Assembly (NCBI RefSeq): GCF_000420845.1 | Contig: NZ_ATVS01000014.1 | Coordinates: 32,927-96,926 of the forward strand | DNA length: 64,000 bases | Direction of reading: 5' to 3' | From: Butyrivibrio sp. AE3009 | Lineage (GTDB): Bacteria > Bacillota > Clostridia > Lachnospirales > Lachnospiraceae | In this document: positions 37,432 to 45,789 of the stretch, piece by piece | Layout of the letters: the number at the start of each line of letters is the position of its first letter | How positions within the stretch are numbered: the first letter of the stretch is position 1 | Position numbers and translations under genes: made by a program | Notes under the pieces: model-generated | Databases searched by the model: none | Seen by the model: the letters and a program-made list of their open reading frames with translations, nothing else | What the model was told of the DNA's origin: nothing

Positions 37432-39321
37432 TTATTCTGTGTAAGGAAGCATGATCACAACCTTTGTGCCGCTCCCCTTGGTGCTCTCTATCCTTGCGCC
37501 GTACTCATTGCCAAAATAGAGTTTAATTCTGTGAGAAACACTGTAGAGACCAAAATGGCTGCCTCCCTTAGTGGAATCATGGTCTGAAATCCCGGCGTCT
37601 TTTTCCGGAGCATCAGAATCATCCATGGTCATACTCTTGACGTCCTCAGAAAGCAGGCTGTTCAGCTGTTTTAGCTCCTCAGCATCCATGCCTATTCCGT
37701 CGTCTTCAACGATCAGCTCGCAGGAATTGCTTTCGCCACGAACCACCATTTTTCCTGACACTGTTATCTTGCCCCACTCTGCCTTATTCTTGATGCCGTG
37801 ATAAATAGCATTCTCAACCAGAGGCTGCAGGGTCATCTTTGGAATCTGGCAGTTATCTATAGCCTCGTCGATATCTATCTCATAACTGAATTTATCGCCG
37901 TATCTCATGGTCTGAAGGTCCAGGTAATCCCTTATTATCTGACTTTCTCTCATAACCGTTACTATCTCTTCGCTGCCGGACAGAGAGTTCTTGTAATAAT
38001 TTGCCAGCTTCTGAGTTACCCTGGCTGCTTCCTTGGAACGGTTCATTTCAATAAGCATAATGATTATATCCAGCGTATTATACAGAAAATGGGGCTTAAC
38101 CTGCTCCTGAATAAGAGCCAGCTCATATTCTCTTTTCTTCTTGGCCTCGTCATCAACCTGCTTAAGAAGCTCAAGATTTCTCTGGGTCATATAGTTGAAG
38201 ATTCGTCCCAGCCTTCCGATCTCGTCCTTGTATTTAAACCTGAATCTGAAACTCATATCCCCTTCAGCTATCTGCTCCGCACCGTCATGAAGCATTTTTA
38301 GGGGCCTGGTGATCATGTTTACCGAGACTGTCATTGACAGTAAAAGAAGTATCGCCGTAAGTCCGAAGGTTGTGCTCAGGATAAAACGAAGGTCTTTACC
38401 GGTAACATTGAACCTGTTCAGATTGGTAACTCCCACGATCATCCAGTCATACTGTTTAAGCGTATCTCTTGCTATAAGATATTTTTCCTTGTTGTATTTT
38501 ATGCTGTTTTCTTTTCCCTGATAAAGAGAGTTAATAAGCTCTGTATCATTGTAGATAGGGTTCTTGGCATCAGACATGGAAATACAAACGCCGCCAGGAT
38601 CATAGAGAAAATAGTAACTGATATCACTGTAGGAGGATTCGATAAGATAATCCTTATTCATGTTGATAAAAAGATATCCGAAGGGAGTTCCTGTAAGCAC
38701 ATTTATAACGTGCTTGCCCATGGTTATGATCTCCTTATCATCTCTTGTCATGATATTTTCAGTAGGATTCAGGAGAAAAGTCTTTCCTCCCGCAATTTGA
38801 AGCTCTTTTACATATTCGGATTCCCTGATTTCTTTTTCCATGCCCTGAAGCACCGGGTCCGTTGCGTAAAAATGCCCCTGAGTATCAATGAAAACAATTG
38901 ATGAGATTCCGTTATAGATAAGCAGTGACTGGGATAGCTGGGATATGATCCTGGAATCCCTTGTAACCTGCTTCATAGACTTGTCATTATAAAGGCCGCT
39001 GAATTCTATAGTCAGATTGTTGGAACAGAGCTCACCATTTTTCAGAACCGAATCAATCCTGTCGGACATGATCCTGATGTTCTCTTCGATGTGCTTGTTA
39101 CCACGCTCCATAATGGCTCTGTTATAAAAAAACAGCATCAAAACAGTCAGCACCGCCATTGGGATAAGCGCTACCAGAAATGTCATGAATGCCATTTTAT
39201 ACTTGATGGATATGTTCCTGGCTCTTTCCTTGCCGATGCTAAGTCTTCCGGACCTGTAGGCCTCCATGTCCTTCAGGGACATATCCACGATATTCTTATT
39301 TTTAGCTTCAGGATTTTTCAT
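37432..39321 (-). CDS. YesM-type sensor histidine kinase
   Basis: Membrane sensor paired with the YesN regulator. Two helices (about 44-66 and 313-335) enclose an extracellular Cache-like domain of about 245 residues. A HAMP domain (about 335-385) leads to the His_kinase motif QEQVKPHFLYNTLD with H411, then an ATPase domain with LVENAIYHGIKNK and VEDDGIGM. 629 residues. No Shine-Dalgarno site precedes the ATG at 39321; a TATAAT lies only 8 bases upstream, so either the mRNA is nearly leaderless or the true start lies further in. Confidence 0.9.
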   Translation of the reverse strand: MKNPEAKNKNIVDMSLKDMEAYRSGRLSIGKERARNISIKYKMAFMTFLVALIPMAVLTVLMLFFYNRAIMERGNKHIEENIRIMSDRIDSVLKNGELCSNNLTIEFSGLYNDKSMKQVTRDSRIISQLSQSLLIYNGISSIVFIDTQGHFYATDPVLQGMEKEIRESEYVKELQIAGGKTFLLNPTENIMTRDDKEIITMGKHVINVLTGTPFGYLFINMNKDYLIESSYSDISYYFLYDPGGVCISMSDAKNPIYNDTELINSLYQGKENSIKYNKEKYLIARDTLKQYDWMIVGVTNLNRFNVTGKDLRFILSTTFGLTAILLLLSMTVSVNMITRPLKMLHDGAEQIAEGDMSFRFRFKYKDEIGRLGRIFNYMTQRNLELLKQVDDEAKKKREYELALIQEQVKPHFLYNTLDIIIMLIEMNRSKEAARVTQKLANYYKNSLSGSEEIVTVMRESQIIRDYLDLQTMRYGDKFSYEIDIDEAIDNCQIPKMTLQPLVENAIYHGIKNKAEWGKITVSGKMVVRGESNSCELIVEDDGIGMDAEELKQLNSLLSEDVKSMTMDDSDAPEKDAGISDHDSTKGGSHFGLYSVSHRIKLYFGNEYGARIESTKGSGTKVVIMLPYTE

Positions 39322-39345
39322 AATGAATTAATTATAACATAAGAA

Positions 39346-39372
39346 CAGCCAAGGGTATTTATCCCTTGGCTG
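39346..39372 (-). terminator. Terminator or attenuator after the sugar permease operon
   Basis: A perfect 10-bp stem (CAGCCAAGGG/CCCTTGGCTG) with a 7-base loop lies between the permease stop and the kinase start. On the minus strand the tail is TTCTTATGTTAT, a weak U-tract, so some read-through into the kinase gene is likely. Confidence 0.7.
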
Positions 39373-39380
39373 CTACATGC

Positions 39381-40226
39381 TTAGCCCTTAACTGCTCCGC
39401 CGATTGTCATTGCGCTTTCAACCTGCTCTGAGAAGATTGAGTAAACAATGATGGCCGGGAATGAAGCAATAACCATGGTTGCTCCCATTCCGCCCCAGTC
39501 GGTTGTGAACTCTCCCTGGAAGAAAAGTACTCCAAGAGGAAGAGTCTTAAGTGCGGGAATACTTCCCACAACTACATTTGCCAGAATGAACTCATTCCAG
39601 GCATTGAGGAATATATAAATGATAAGTGTTACTGTAGCGGGTCTTACCAGAGGCTCAATTATCATGAAAAAGGTCTGATAAATTGTAGCTCCGTCCATGC
39701 AGGCTGCTTCCTCAAGCTCCATAGGAATTCCTTTGAAGAATCCGTAATAAACCATGCAGGAAAAAGCAAGGTTGATGGCTATGTAAGGAAAGATCAGTGA
39801 CCATCTTGTTCCCATAAGGTGGAAGTTCTGTACCACCTTAACTACAGGGATCATAATAGCCTGAACAGGAATAAACATTCCAAGTCCCAGGAACAGTCTT
39901 GTGAAGGTTCTGCCCTTCCATACCATTCTGCTGGTAGCATATGAGAATAACAGTGCGCAAAAGATTGTAAGTGCCACAGTTCCCACAGAAACCAGTAAGC
40001 TGTTTAAGAAATACAGCGGTACATCATATTTGGTCCATGCTGTGATGTAGTTCTCATAATGCAGTGGCCAGGGAAATCCGAAAGGATTGGTAACAAAGAT
40101 TTCCTGGTTGGTCTTGAAGGAGTAAAACAGCATCCAGATCAGTGGATATAAGGAGAATGCCGCATAGATCCAGCAGAAAGCCACAAAAACGTAATGAAGT
40201 ATTGATTTTTTACCTTCGTTATGCAC
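39381..40226 (-). CDS. Carbohydrate ABC transporter permease, MalG-like
   Basis: Inner-membrane subunit with six helices and the EAA loop EEAACMDGATIYQTFFMIIEPL. The C-terminus ends ESAMTIGGAVKG as in the MalG/UgpE group. The GTG at 40226, behind AAGGAGG at 7 bases, gives 281 residues; the open frame upstream runs backwards over the end of the previous permease gene. It overlaps that gene by 8 bases. Confidence 0.92.
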   Translation of the reverse strand: MHNEGKKSILHYVFVAFCWIYAAFSLYPLIWMLFYSFKTNQEIFVTNPFGFPWPLHYENYITAWTKYDVPLYFLNSLLVSVGTVALTIFCALLFSYATSRMVWKGRTFTRLFLGLGMFIPVQAIMIPVVKVVQNFHLMGTRWSLIFPYIAINLAFSCMVYYGFFKGIPMELEEAACMDGATIYQTFFMIIEPLVRPATVTLIIYIFLNAWNEFILANVVVGSIPALKTLPLGVLFFQGEFTTDWGGMGATMVIASFPAIIVYSIFSEQVESAMTIGGAVKG

Positions 40227-41130
40227 TTCTCTTCCTCCTTGATCTTTCTTCTTCCTTCTTCTGGTCTTTTTCCCTGAAGATGAAGTTAATAACAAGCATT
40301 ATCAGCATACACTCGATAACCATTATTGATGCTGCTGCGAGACCATAGCCGTAATTGGACTTCTTGAAGGCTGCATTATACATCATGTAGGTCAGTGTAA
40401 AGGTTGACTTGTTGGGGCCACCGCCGGTCAGGATGTTCATTTCGGTGAAGGCCTTGATACCACCTGTCAGTGAAATGATAAGGCAGAACTTGTAAGTCTC
40501 TGCAAGAAGAGGGATTGTGATCTTCATGTGAGCCTTAACGTTTGAGCATCCGTCAATTCTTGCTGCCTCATAGTAGTCAGAGGGGATAGACTTGATGCCC
40601 GCAACAATAAGTGCGAACTGATATCCCATCCACTGCCATGCATTAACAAATGCAATAACATAAATAGCCTTGTATCTGTCACCCAGCCAGTTCTGTCTGA
40701 AATCTGAGCCAAAAGCCTCGAACAACTTGTTAAGAAGTCCTTCTCCGCTTAAGATTGCGCCCCAGAGCTGACATACAACGGTAACTGAAAGAATAACGGG
40801 GATGAAGTATGCAACACGCAGGAACTTTCTTCCCTTCATCTTTTTATCAGAAATAGTGATGGCAAATACCGTAGCAAAAAACATCTGATAGACAGTGATA
40901 ATAACCGCAAAGATCAACTGGTTTCTGTTAGATGTATAAAAAACTCTATCGCCAAACAGTTCCAAGTAATTCTTAAGACCTGTAAAATTCGGAATTGTGA
41001 GACCATTCCAGTCTGTGAAGCTGTAAGCAAAGACCTGGATGATCGGAATAAAATCAAATATTAAAAAAACTGCCAGTGCCGGCACAACGAAAAGAAAGAT
41101 CGCCAGCTTGTTACCCATGTACTTTTTCAT
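40219..41130 (-). CDS. Carbohydrate ABC transporter permease, MalF/UgpA-like
   Basis: Partner channel subunit, 303 residues with six helices and the EAA loop YEAARIDGCSNVKAHMKITIP. The end is highly charged (KKEEERSRRKRSA). AGGAG lies before the ATG. It follows the binding-protein gene after a 108-base gap that holds a hairpin. Confidence 0.92.
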   Translation of the reverse strand: MKKYMGNKLAIFLFVVPALAVFLIFDFIPIIQVFAYSFTDWNGLTIPNFTGLKNYLELFGDRVFYTSNRNQLIFAVIITVYQMFFATVFAITISDKKMKGRKFLRVAYFIPVILSVTVVCQLWGAILSGEGLLNKLFEAFGSDFRQNWLGDRYKAIYVIAFVNAWQWMGYQFALIVAGIKSIPSDYYEAARIDGCSNVKAHMKITIPLLAETYKFCLIISLTGGIKAFTEMNILTGGGPNKSTFTLTYMMYNAAFKKSNYGYGLAAASIMVIECMLIMLVINFIFREKDQKKEEERSRRKRSA

Positions 41131-41183
41131 GGTGTTCTCCTATAAGTGGTGGTTAAGAAAATGAACGATTATTTTGCAATGGA

Positions 41184-41214
41184 ATGGAGTGGCCGAAGTT
41201 TCAAGCCACTCCAT
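41184..41214. repeat. Intercistronic hairpin between binding protein and permease genes
   Basis: Perfect 10-bp arms ATGGAGTGGC and GCCACTCCAT enclose an 11-base loop. No T-run follows on the minus strand, so it is not a normal terminator. As in malE-malF, such a stem may block 3' decay and keep the binding-protein mRNA more abundant than the permease mRNA. Confidence 0.65.
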
Positions 41215-41238
41215 GATAGTCAGGATTGTGAATTTGTA

Positions 41239-42594
41239 TTACTGAGCATCTGCTACGTTCTCAACGAACTCGTCTGCTGTAAACTGTCCGGAAACAAGTC
41301 CCTGTGACTCAGACTGAATTGCATCGTTGAATGTAGAATTGGTAAGTCCCCATGTGAACTTAGTTGTTGATGTGATTGTAGGAAGTGTGTCTGAAAGCTT
41401 CTTCATCATTGCAGGATACTCAGAGTCAGGCTCTTTTCCTGTATCAAGTGCAACAAGAGGATTGTGTCTGTACATAACCTTAGCTTCGCAGTACTTCTCT
41501 GTGATGAACTCTGCTACTTCTGCTGCAAGAGCTGCGTTCTCTGAATCAGGGTTTACAGCAAAACCTGATGCTGATCCGCCGCCTGAGAATGCTGCCTTAC
41601 CAGCCTCGTATGAAGCCTCGTCAGCTGCAGGATAGAACATCCAGTCAACGTTGTCGCCAAGTTCCTTGGTTGCATCTTCAATGTACCACTGACCATTGAT
41701 GAACATAGCAGCTTCGCCTGAAAGGAACTTCTGTGAAGCCTGGTCATAGTTGGTTGTTGTAGCATCTTCCTGGTAGAGTCCTGCTGCAACGAGCTTCTCC
41801 ATCATCTTAGCAGCCTCAACGTAGCCCTCATCTGTTACAGATGCTGTGCCCTCGTCAAGAGCCTTGATTCCGCCTGTAGCGTATCTTGTAGCAATTACGT
41901 CATAAGCAGCTGCTGTGTTCCAGCCTTCCTGTCCGAAAAGTGCAAGAGGAGTGATTCCCTTACCCTTGAATACTTCGATGCAGTTAAGAAGATCATCATA
42001 TGTCTTGGGAACTTCAAGTCCGTTCTCCTCAAAGAGAGCCTTGTTGTAGTACCAAAGAACATATTCCTGACCCGAAAATGGGAATGCATAGATGTTGCCA
42101 TCCTCTGCGTAGGCAAGATCCTTGTTTGCATCATAGAGCTTGTCAAGGAATCCTGTTGACTGTGCTACGTCGTTAAGAACCATGATCTGGTTTGACTCAC
42201 GGAATGTATTGATAAGGTCTGTGCTTGCCTGATAGATATCAGGGAGCTGACCTGTAGCTGCAAGGGTCTTAAGTGTCTGGCCGTCATCCTGAGCCTGAAC
42301 GATAAGGTTAAGCTCTACATTAGGATAAGCCTCTTTAAGCTGCTCTACAGCGTAATCATAAGGAACCTTGGTGTCATCATCTGCATACTGTGTGTAGATG
42401 CTAAGTGTTACCTTATCTCCGGAAGCTGTCTCTTCTGTCTTGGTCTCTTCTGTCTTGGTTTCAGCTGCAGGAGTCTCAGTCTGTGTCTCTGCAGGAGCTG
42501 CTGTGTCAGCAGGAGCTGAAGAACCTGTGCATCCAACAAGTGTTGATGCAGCAACTGTCATGCAAGCAATTGCACTAACTAATTTCTTTTTCAT
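41239..42594 (-). CDS. Carbohydrate-binding lipoprotein of ABC importer
   Basis: Extracytoplasmic receptor. The signal peptide ends at lipobox LVGC with C22. A Thr/Glu/Ala-rich linker (about 25-60, with a KTEET duplication) precedes the binding fold. Family features include FPFSGQEYVLWYYNKALFEENG and FLSGEAAMFINGQW. 451 residues. The ligand cannot be told from sequence. No ATPase gene is present in the cluster, so a shared MsmK/UgpC-type ATPase elsewhere is expected. Confidence 0.93.
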   Translation of the reverse strand: MKKKLVSAIACMTVAASTLVGCTGSSAPADTAAPAETQTETPAAETKTEETKTEETASGDKVTLSIYTQYADDDTKVPYDYAVEQLKEAYPNVELNLIVQAQDDGQTLKTLAATGQLPDIYQASTDLINTFRESNQIMVLNDVAQSTGFLDKLYDANKDLAYAEDGNIYAFPFSGQEYVLWYYNKALFEENGLEVPKTYDDLLNCIEVFKGKGITPLALFGQEGWNTAAAYDVIATRYATGGIKALDEGTASVTDEGYVEAAKMMEKLVAAGLYQEDATTTNYDQASQKFLSGEAAMFINGQWYIEDATKELGDNVDWMFYPAADEASYEAGKAAFSGGGSASGFAVNPDSENAALAAEVAEFITEKYCEAKVMYRHNPLVALDTGKEPDSEYPAMMKKLSDTLPTITSTTKFTWGLTNSTFNDAIQSESQGLVSGQFTADEFVENVADAQ

Positions 42595-42622
42595 AAAAAT
42601 ACCCTTCCCTTCCCTTTATGCT

Positions 42623-42671
42623 GTTTCCGAGGCATTCGGAAACTTAAATATTGAGTACAGTACTCATTATA
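42623..42671 (-). promoter_or_regulatory. Promoter and two inverted repeats before the sugar importer
   Basis: Minus-strand TATAAT lies at 42666-42671 without a clear -35, as expected for an activated promoter. Directly downstream is the dyad GAGTAC-A-GTACTC (42653-42665), and then GTTTCCGA-GGCAT-TCGGAAAC (42623-42643). The first could be an operator at the transcription start. The second could be an operator or an mRNA leader stem. A GGGAAGGGAAGGG repeat supplies the ribosome site. Confidence 0.55.
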
Positions 42672-42733
42672 GGGAAGGCAAGGATATAAAAAAATGAGAT
42701 ATTCAAAATTGTTTTTGTAATTTTTAAAATATA

Positions 42734-43336
42734 TCAGATATTCTTACAATGCTCCGTCATATTGGTCCTTACTACGCGAATTCCATTGTCAGTCACATTC
42801 CACTCGTGAATACAGGTATCACCGCAGGCAAAATAGACATCGGTTACCACAGGGAGTTTAAGAGCCGAACGATACAGCTGATTGATCATCCCGCCGTGAG
42901 AAACAACAGCTATCTGGTCGTTCTCAGAGGCCTCGCTAAGAATGCGCTGCAGCACTTCATCAGCTCTTTTCCTGAATTCAACCTTGGATTCCTGTCCATA
43001 AACGGCCTGGTCTATCGGAAGATCCTTAACAGGCGGATATTTCTCGTTGGCTTCTTCGTAGGACAGTCCTGCAAGAAGACCATTGTTAAACTCCATCAGG
43101 TTCTCATCAAATATTATCGGAAGGCCTGTCTTTTCTGCGATATGTCTGGCTGACTGAGCTGCCCTTTTTAATGTACTACAATAGATTTTATTTACCCGAT
43201 AGTTAGAGGCTACGTATTCAGCCATTGCTTCAGCCTGCTTGTGGCCCCTTGGTGTCAGCTCAAAATCTGCTCTTCCTTCATGTACTTTCAATATGTCTGC
43301 TTCAGATTCACCATGTCTTATTATCAGTAATTTCAT
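42734..43336 (-). CDS. Histidine phosphatase family protein (phosphoglycerate mutase-like)
   Basis: Cytoplasmic phosphatase of unknown substrate. The phospho-histidine motif RHGESEAD lies at 7-14 and the second catalytic motif is VVSHGGMI near 145-152. 200 residues. It follows the FAD dehydrogenase gene by 26 bases on the same strand. Confidence 0.9.
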   Translation of the reverse strand: MKLLIIRHGESEADILKVHEGRADFELTPRGHKQAEAMAEYVASNYRVNKIYCSTLKRAAQSARHIAEKTGLPIIFDENLMEFNNGLLAGLSYEEANEKYPPVKDLPIDQAVYGQESKVEFRKRADEVLQRILSEASENDQIAVVSHGGMINQLYRSALKLPVVTDVYFACGDTCIHEWNVTDNGIRVVRTNMTEHCKNI

Positions 43337-43362
43337 ATTGCTCCTATTTCGGTCTGTTTAGT

Positions 43363-45096
43363 TCAATTGAGTATCTGTCTTGCAATAAGCTCTGCCGTAT
43401 GCATGCCATCCATAGCGGCGGACATAATGCCGCCGGCATAGCCTGCACCTTCTCCGCATGGAAAAAGGCCTTTTACATTCAGAGATTCACCATACTCATC
43501 TCTTCCAATCCTAACAGGAGAAGAAGTTCTGCTCTCTACTCCGGATATAATGGCATCATCATTGTTATACCCCTTGATGGTATGGCCAAACTTCTCCATC
43601 CCTTCAATAAAAGCCTTGTTTAGCTCGTCCGGCAGTATCTTATGTACTTCTGCGAATTCATAGCTTCCTCTCATCGAAGGAAGGTTGAAAGATTTTCTGG
43701 CTGTAGCATTTAACTTAGTTTCTGCGCCACCGATCTCATTTTCTCCTGTAACAGCCTGTTTAAAGTCTATATAATACTCGACGGGAATCTTGCCCCCGGC
43801 CAGTTCATAAGCCTTTTCCTCGAGTTTTCTCTGAAATTCGACTCCCGACAGAACGTCATCGGATCCGAAATCCTTGGGATCAACGGTTATAATAATAGCG
43901 GAATTGGCGTTTTTACCATCTCGCTTGTTATAGCTCATTCCATTGATTGCAAGTCTACCCTCTTCAGAAGAAGCATTAACTACATATCCTCCGGGGCACA
44001 TGCAGAAGGAATAAACACCTCTTTTGTCTGAAGCGGTCGCAACAAGCTTATATGGCGCTGCTCCAAGACTTCCGGTCTCTTCCATACCATACTGTGAGAG
44101 ATTTATAAGGCTCTGCCTGTGCTCAACTCTGTAGCCGACAGCAAAGGGTTTGGGCTGCATTTCAACCTTGCGATCCTTAAGCATATAGAAGGTATCACGT
44201 GCGCTGTGGCCTATGGCCAGAACTACTGCGTCTGCAGCTATTTCTTCATTGGGTGTCTTAACCGCCGTAATCCTGCCGTTATCATAAACTATATCCGTAA
44301 CCTGCGTTTCGAACCGAACCTCTCCGCCATTTTCAATTATCCTGTTCCTCATATTCTTCACCACATCGCAAAGAATATCAGTTCCGATATGAGGTTTAGC
44401 CTCATACATAATATTATCATTGGCACCGTTGGCTGTAAAAATCCTTAGTGCCTCTCTTCCACGGCCATCCTTATCCTTGACCATTGTATTGAGCTTGCCA
44501 TCGGAAAAAGTTCCTGCACCGCCCTCACCGAATTGCACATTAGTCCCGGTATCCAAAACTCCGGTCTCCCAGAACTTATCAACCAGTTCCATTCTCTTCT
44601 CAACCTGTGCGCCTCTCTCCAAAAGAAGTGGCTTAAAACCGTTAAGTGCAAGCTCATATGCGCAGAAAAGTCCCGCAGGTCCCGCACCTATGACAATTAT
44701 CTTTTTACCACTGCTTCTTGCTTTTTCTCTTAGCTCCTCAGAAGACTTCTTTCCTTCATTAACAGGGTCAGATGAGTCCTTGCCCCCATTACCGAGAGCC
44801 ATATTCCAGAAATCATACTTCTTTTCCTTGATAACAGAAGTATTCTTATCTCGGCACTTCTTAACTATTGATTCTTCATTTCCTGCCTTAACCTTCAAAT
44901 CCACCATGAAAATGTGGTATATCTCCGGCTTTTTCCTGGCATCGATGGAGTGCCTTATTATCTCGAATTCACCTATACTGTCCTCTGAAATTCGTAAAAG
45001 CTTAGCAGATTTCTTCTTAAGAACTCTGCTAAGCTCCTCCCCATTCAGTTCTTTATTCTTATCATGTAAAAGCTTAATCTGATTAATTCTGATCAT
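43363..45096 (-). CDS. FAD-dependent dehydrogenase, COG2509/YtfP-like
   Basis: An N-terminal alpha/beta domain of about 90 residues precedes the FAD fold with VIGAGPAGLFCAYELA and LLERG. The family stretch VQFGEGGAGTFSDGKLNTMVKD and the ending PCGEGAGYAGGIMSAAMDG are clear. The reaction is not known. 577 residues from the ATG at 45096. A TTG seven codons upstream overlaps the stop of the small gene before it; neither has a strong ribosome site. Confidence 0.88.
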   Translation of the reverse strand: MIRINQIKLLHDKNKELNGEELSRVLKKKSAKLLRISEDSIGEFEIIRHSIDARKKPEIYHIFMVDLKVKAGNEESIVKKCRDKNTSVIKEKKYDFWNMALGNGGKDSSDPVNEGKKSSEELREKARSSGKKIIVIGAGPAGLFCAYELALNGFKPLLLERGAQVEKRMELVDKFWETGVLDTGTNVQFGEGGAGTFSDGKLNTMVKDKDGRGREALRIFTANGANDNIMYEAKPHIGTDILCDVVKNMRNRIIENGGEVRFETQVTDIVYDNGRITAVKTPNEEIAADAVVLAIGHSARDTFYMLKDRKVEMQPKPFAVGYRVEHRQSLINLSQYGMEETGSLGAAPYKLVATASDKRGVYSFCMCPGGYVVNASSEEGRLAINGMSYNKRDGKNANSAIIITVDPKDFGSDDVLSGVEFQRKLEEKAYELAGGKIPVEYYIDFKQAVTGENEIGGAETKLNATARKSFNLPSMRGSYEFAEVHKILPDELNKAFIEGMEKFGHTIKGYNNDDAIISGVESRTSSPVRIGRDEYGESLNVKGLFPCGEGAGYAGGIMSAAMDGMHTAELIARQILN

Positions 45097-45113
45097 ATTA
45101 TTACCATTTCTTA

Positions 45114-45377
45114 TCAAACATAGCTGTTCTTAATCAGCTTCCCAATATCTCTGTCATAGGTATACTCAGGACAAATGCTCTCATATTCCTCTTCATCCTC
45201 TGGCAGAAACTCACTCCACCCATAGACTCTGCATAGCATCGCTTCGAAGTTGTCCTCATTTACGTCATATGCCCCTTCAACGAACCTGACCTGAGACAAT
45301 AGCTCCTCTTGCCTTATATTCTTGCCATAAAACAACCTGTCTTTTTTATATTTCCAATACTCAATAGCAATAATCAT
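45114..45377 (-). CDS. Small acidic protein of unknown function
   Basis: I do not recognise this 87-residue protein. It has aromatic and acidic clusters (FLPEDEEEYES) and no membrane segment. The ATG has no good ribosome site. Just upstream a second frame encodes VYNADDNQFIERVVVVYDYCY and then stops inside this gene, so the ORF may be the remnant of a longer frameshifted gene. It runs directly into the FAD dehydrogenase gene. Confidence 0.45.
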   Translation of the reverse strand: MIIAIEYWKYKKDRLFYGKNIRQEELLSQVRFVEGAYDVNEDNFEAMLCRVYGWSEFLPEDEEEYESICPEYTYDRDIGKLIKNSYV

Positions 45378-45618
45378 AGACCACCACTACTCTTTCAATA
45401 AATTGATTATCATCAGCATTGTAAACAGTTAGTCGTCTTAGTACATATATTTATACCATTCCAATAAAACCAGGATTGCTATAAGCATTACTTACACATG
45501 TCGAATAGCACGTATTGTAACCGTATATATGACAGTGACCTGTGTATAAATTTATCCAGTCATGAAAATTGTTAGGTGCATATCGTCGGATTCAGTATCT
45601 GCGGCCTTCCAGTGCACA

Positions 45619-45775
45619 GTGACCGGTGGGGACATGCATCCGATCATGTCGATTTTGGTGCTGCGAAAATGAGACCTTGTACTGTGAGTGCCCTTGCACG
45701 AAGCAGTACATGCTCAGGGCTCATTGAAGCGTTTAGCGCCATGAGACATGATCGGATGCATGCCCCACCGGTCAC
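45619..45775. repeat. 157-bp GC-rich palindromic element
   Basis: The outer arms 45619-45650 and 45745-45775 pair over 31 bases with a single bulged A (45632). Inside, AATGAG (45668-45673) pairs with CTCATT (45720-45725), and TGTACTG (45678-45684) with CAGTACA (45704-45710), so most of the element folds into one long interrupted stem. It is richer in GC than the flanks. No frame of note runs through it. It begins just after the HI0933-like gene; the stretch 45378-45618 holds no other recognisable gene. It could be a MITE-like repeat or a structured RNA. Confidence 0.8.
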
Positions 45776-45789
45776 GTCCGGGAAACCAA

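Noticed and set aside
45619..45775. HEARO-type RNA or CRISPR leader as an explanation of the palindrome
   Set aside because: No repeat-spacer pattern and no adjacent TnpB; the stem is a simple long dyad and I cannot match it to a known RNA family by eye.
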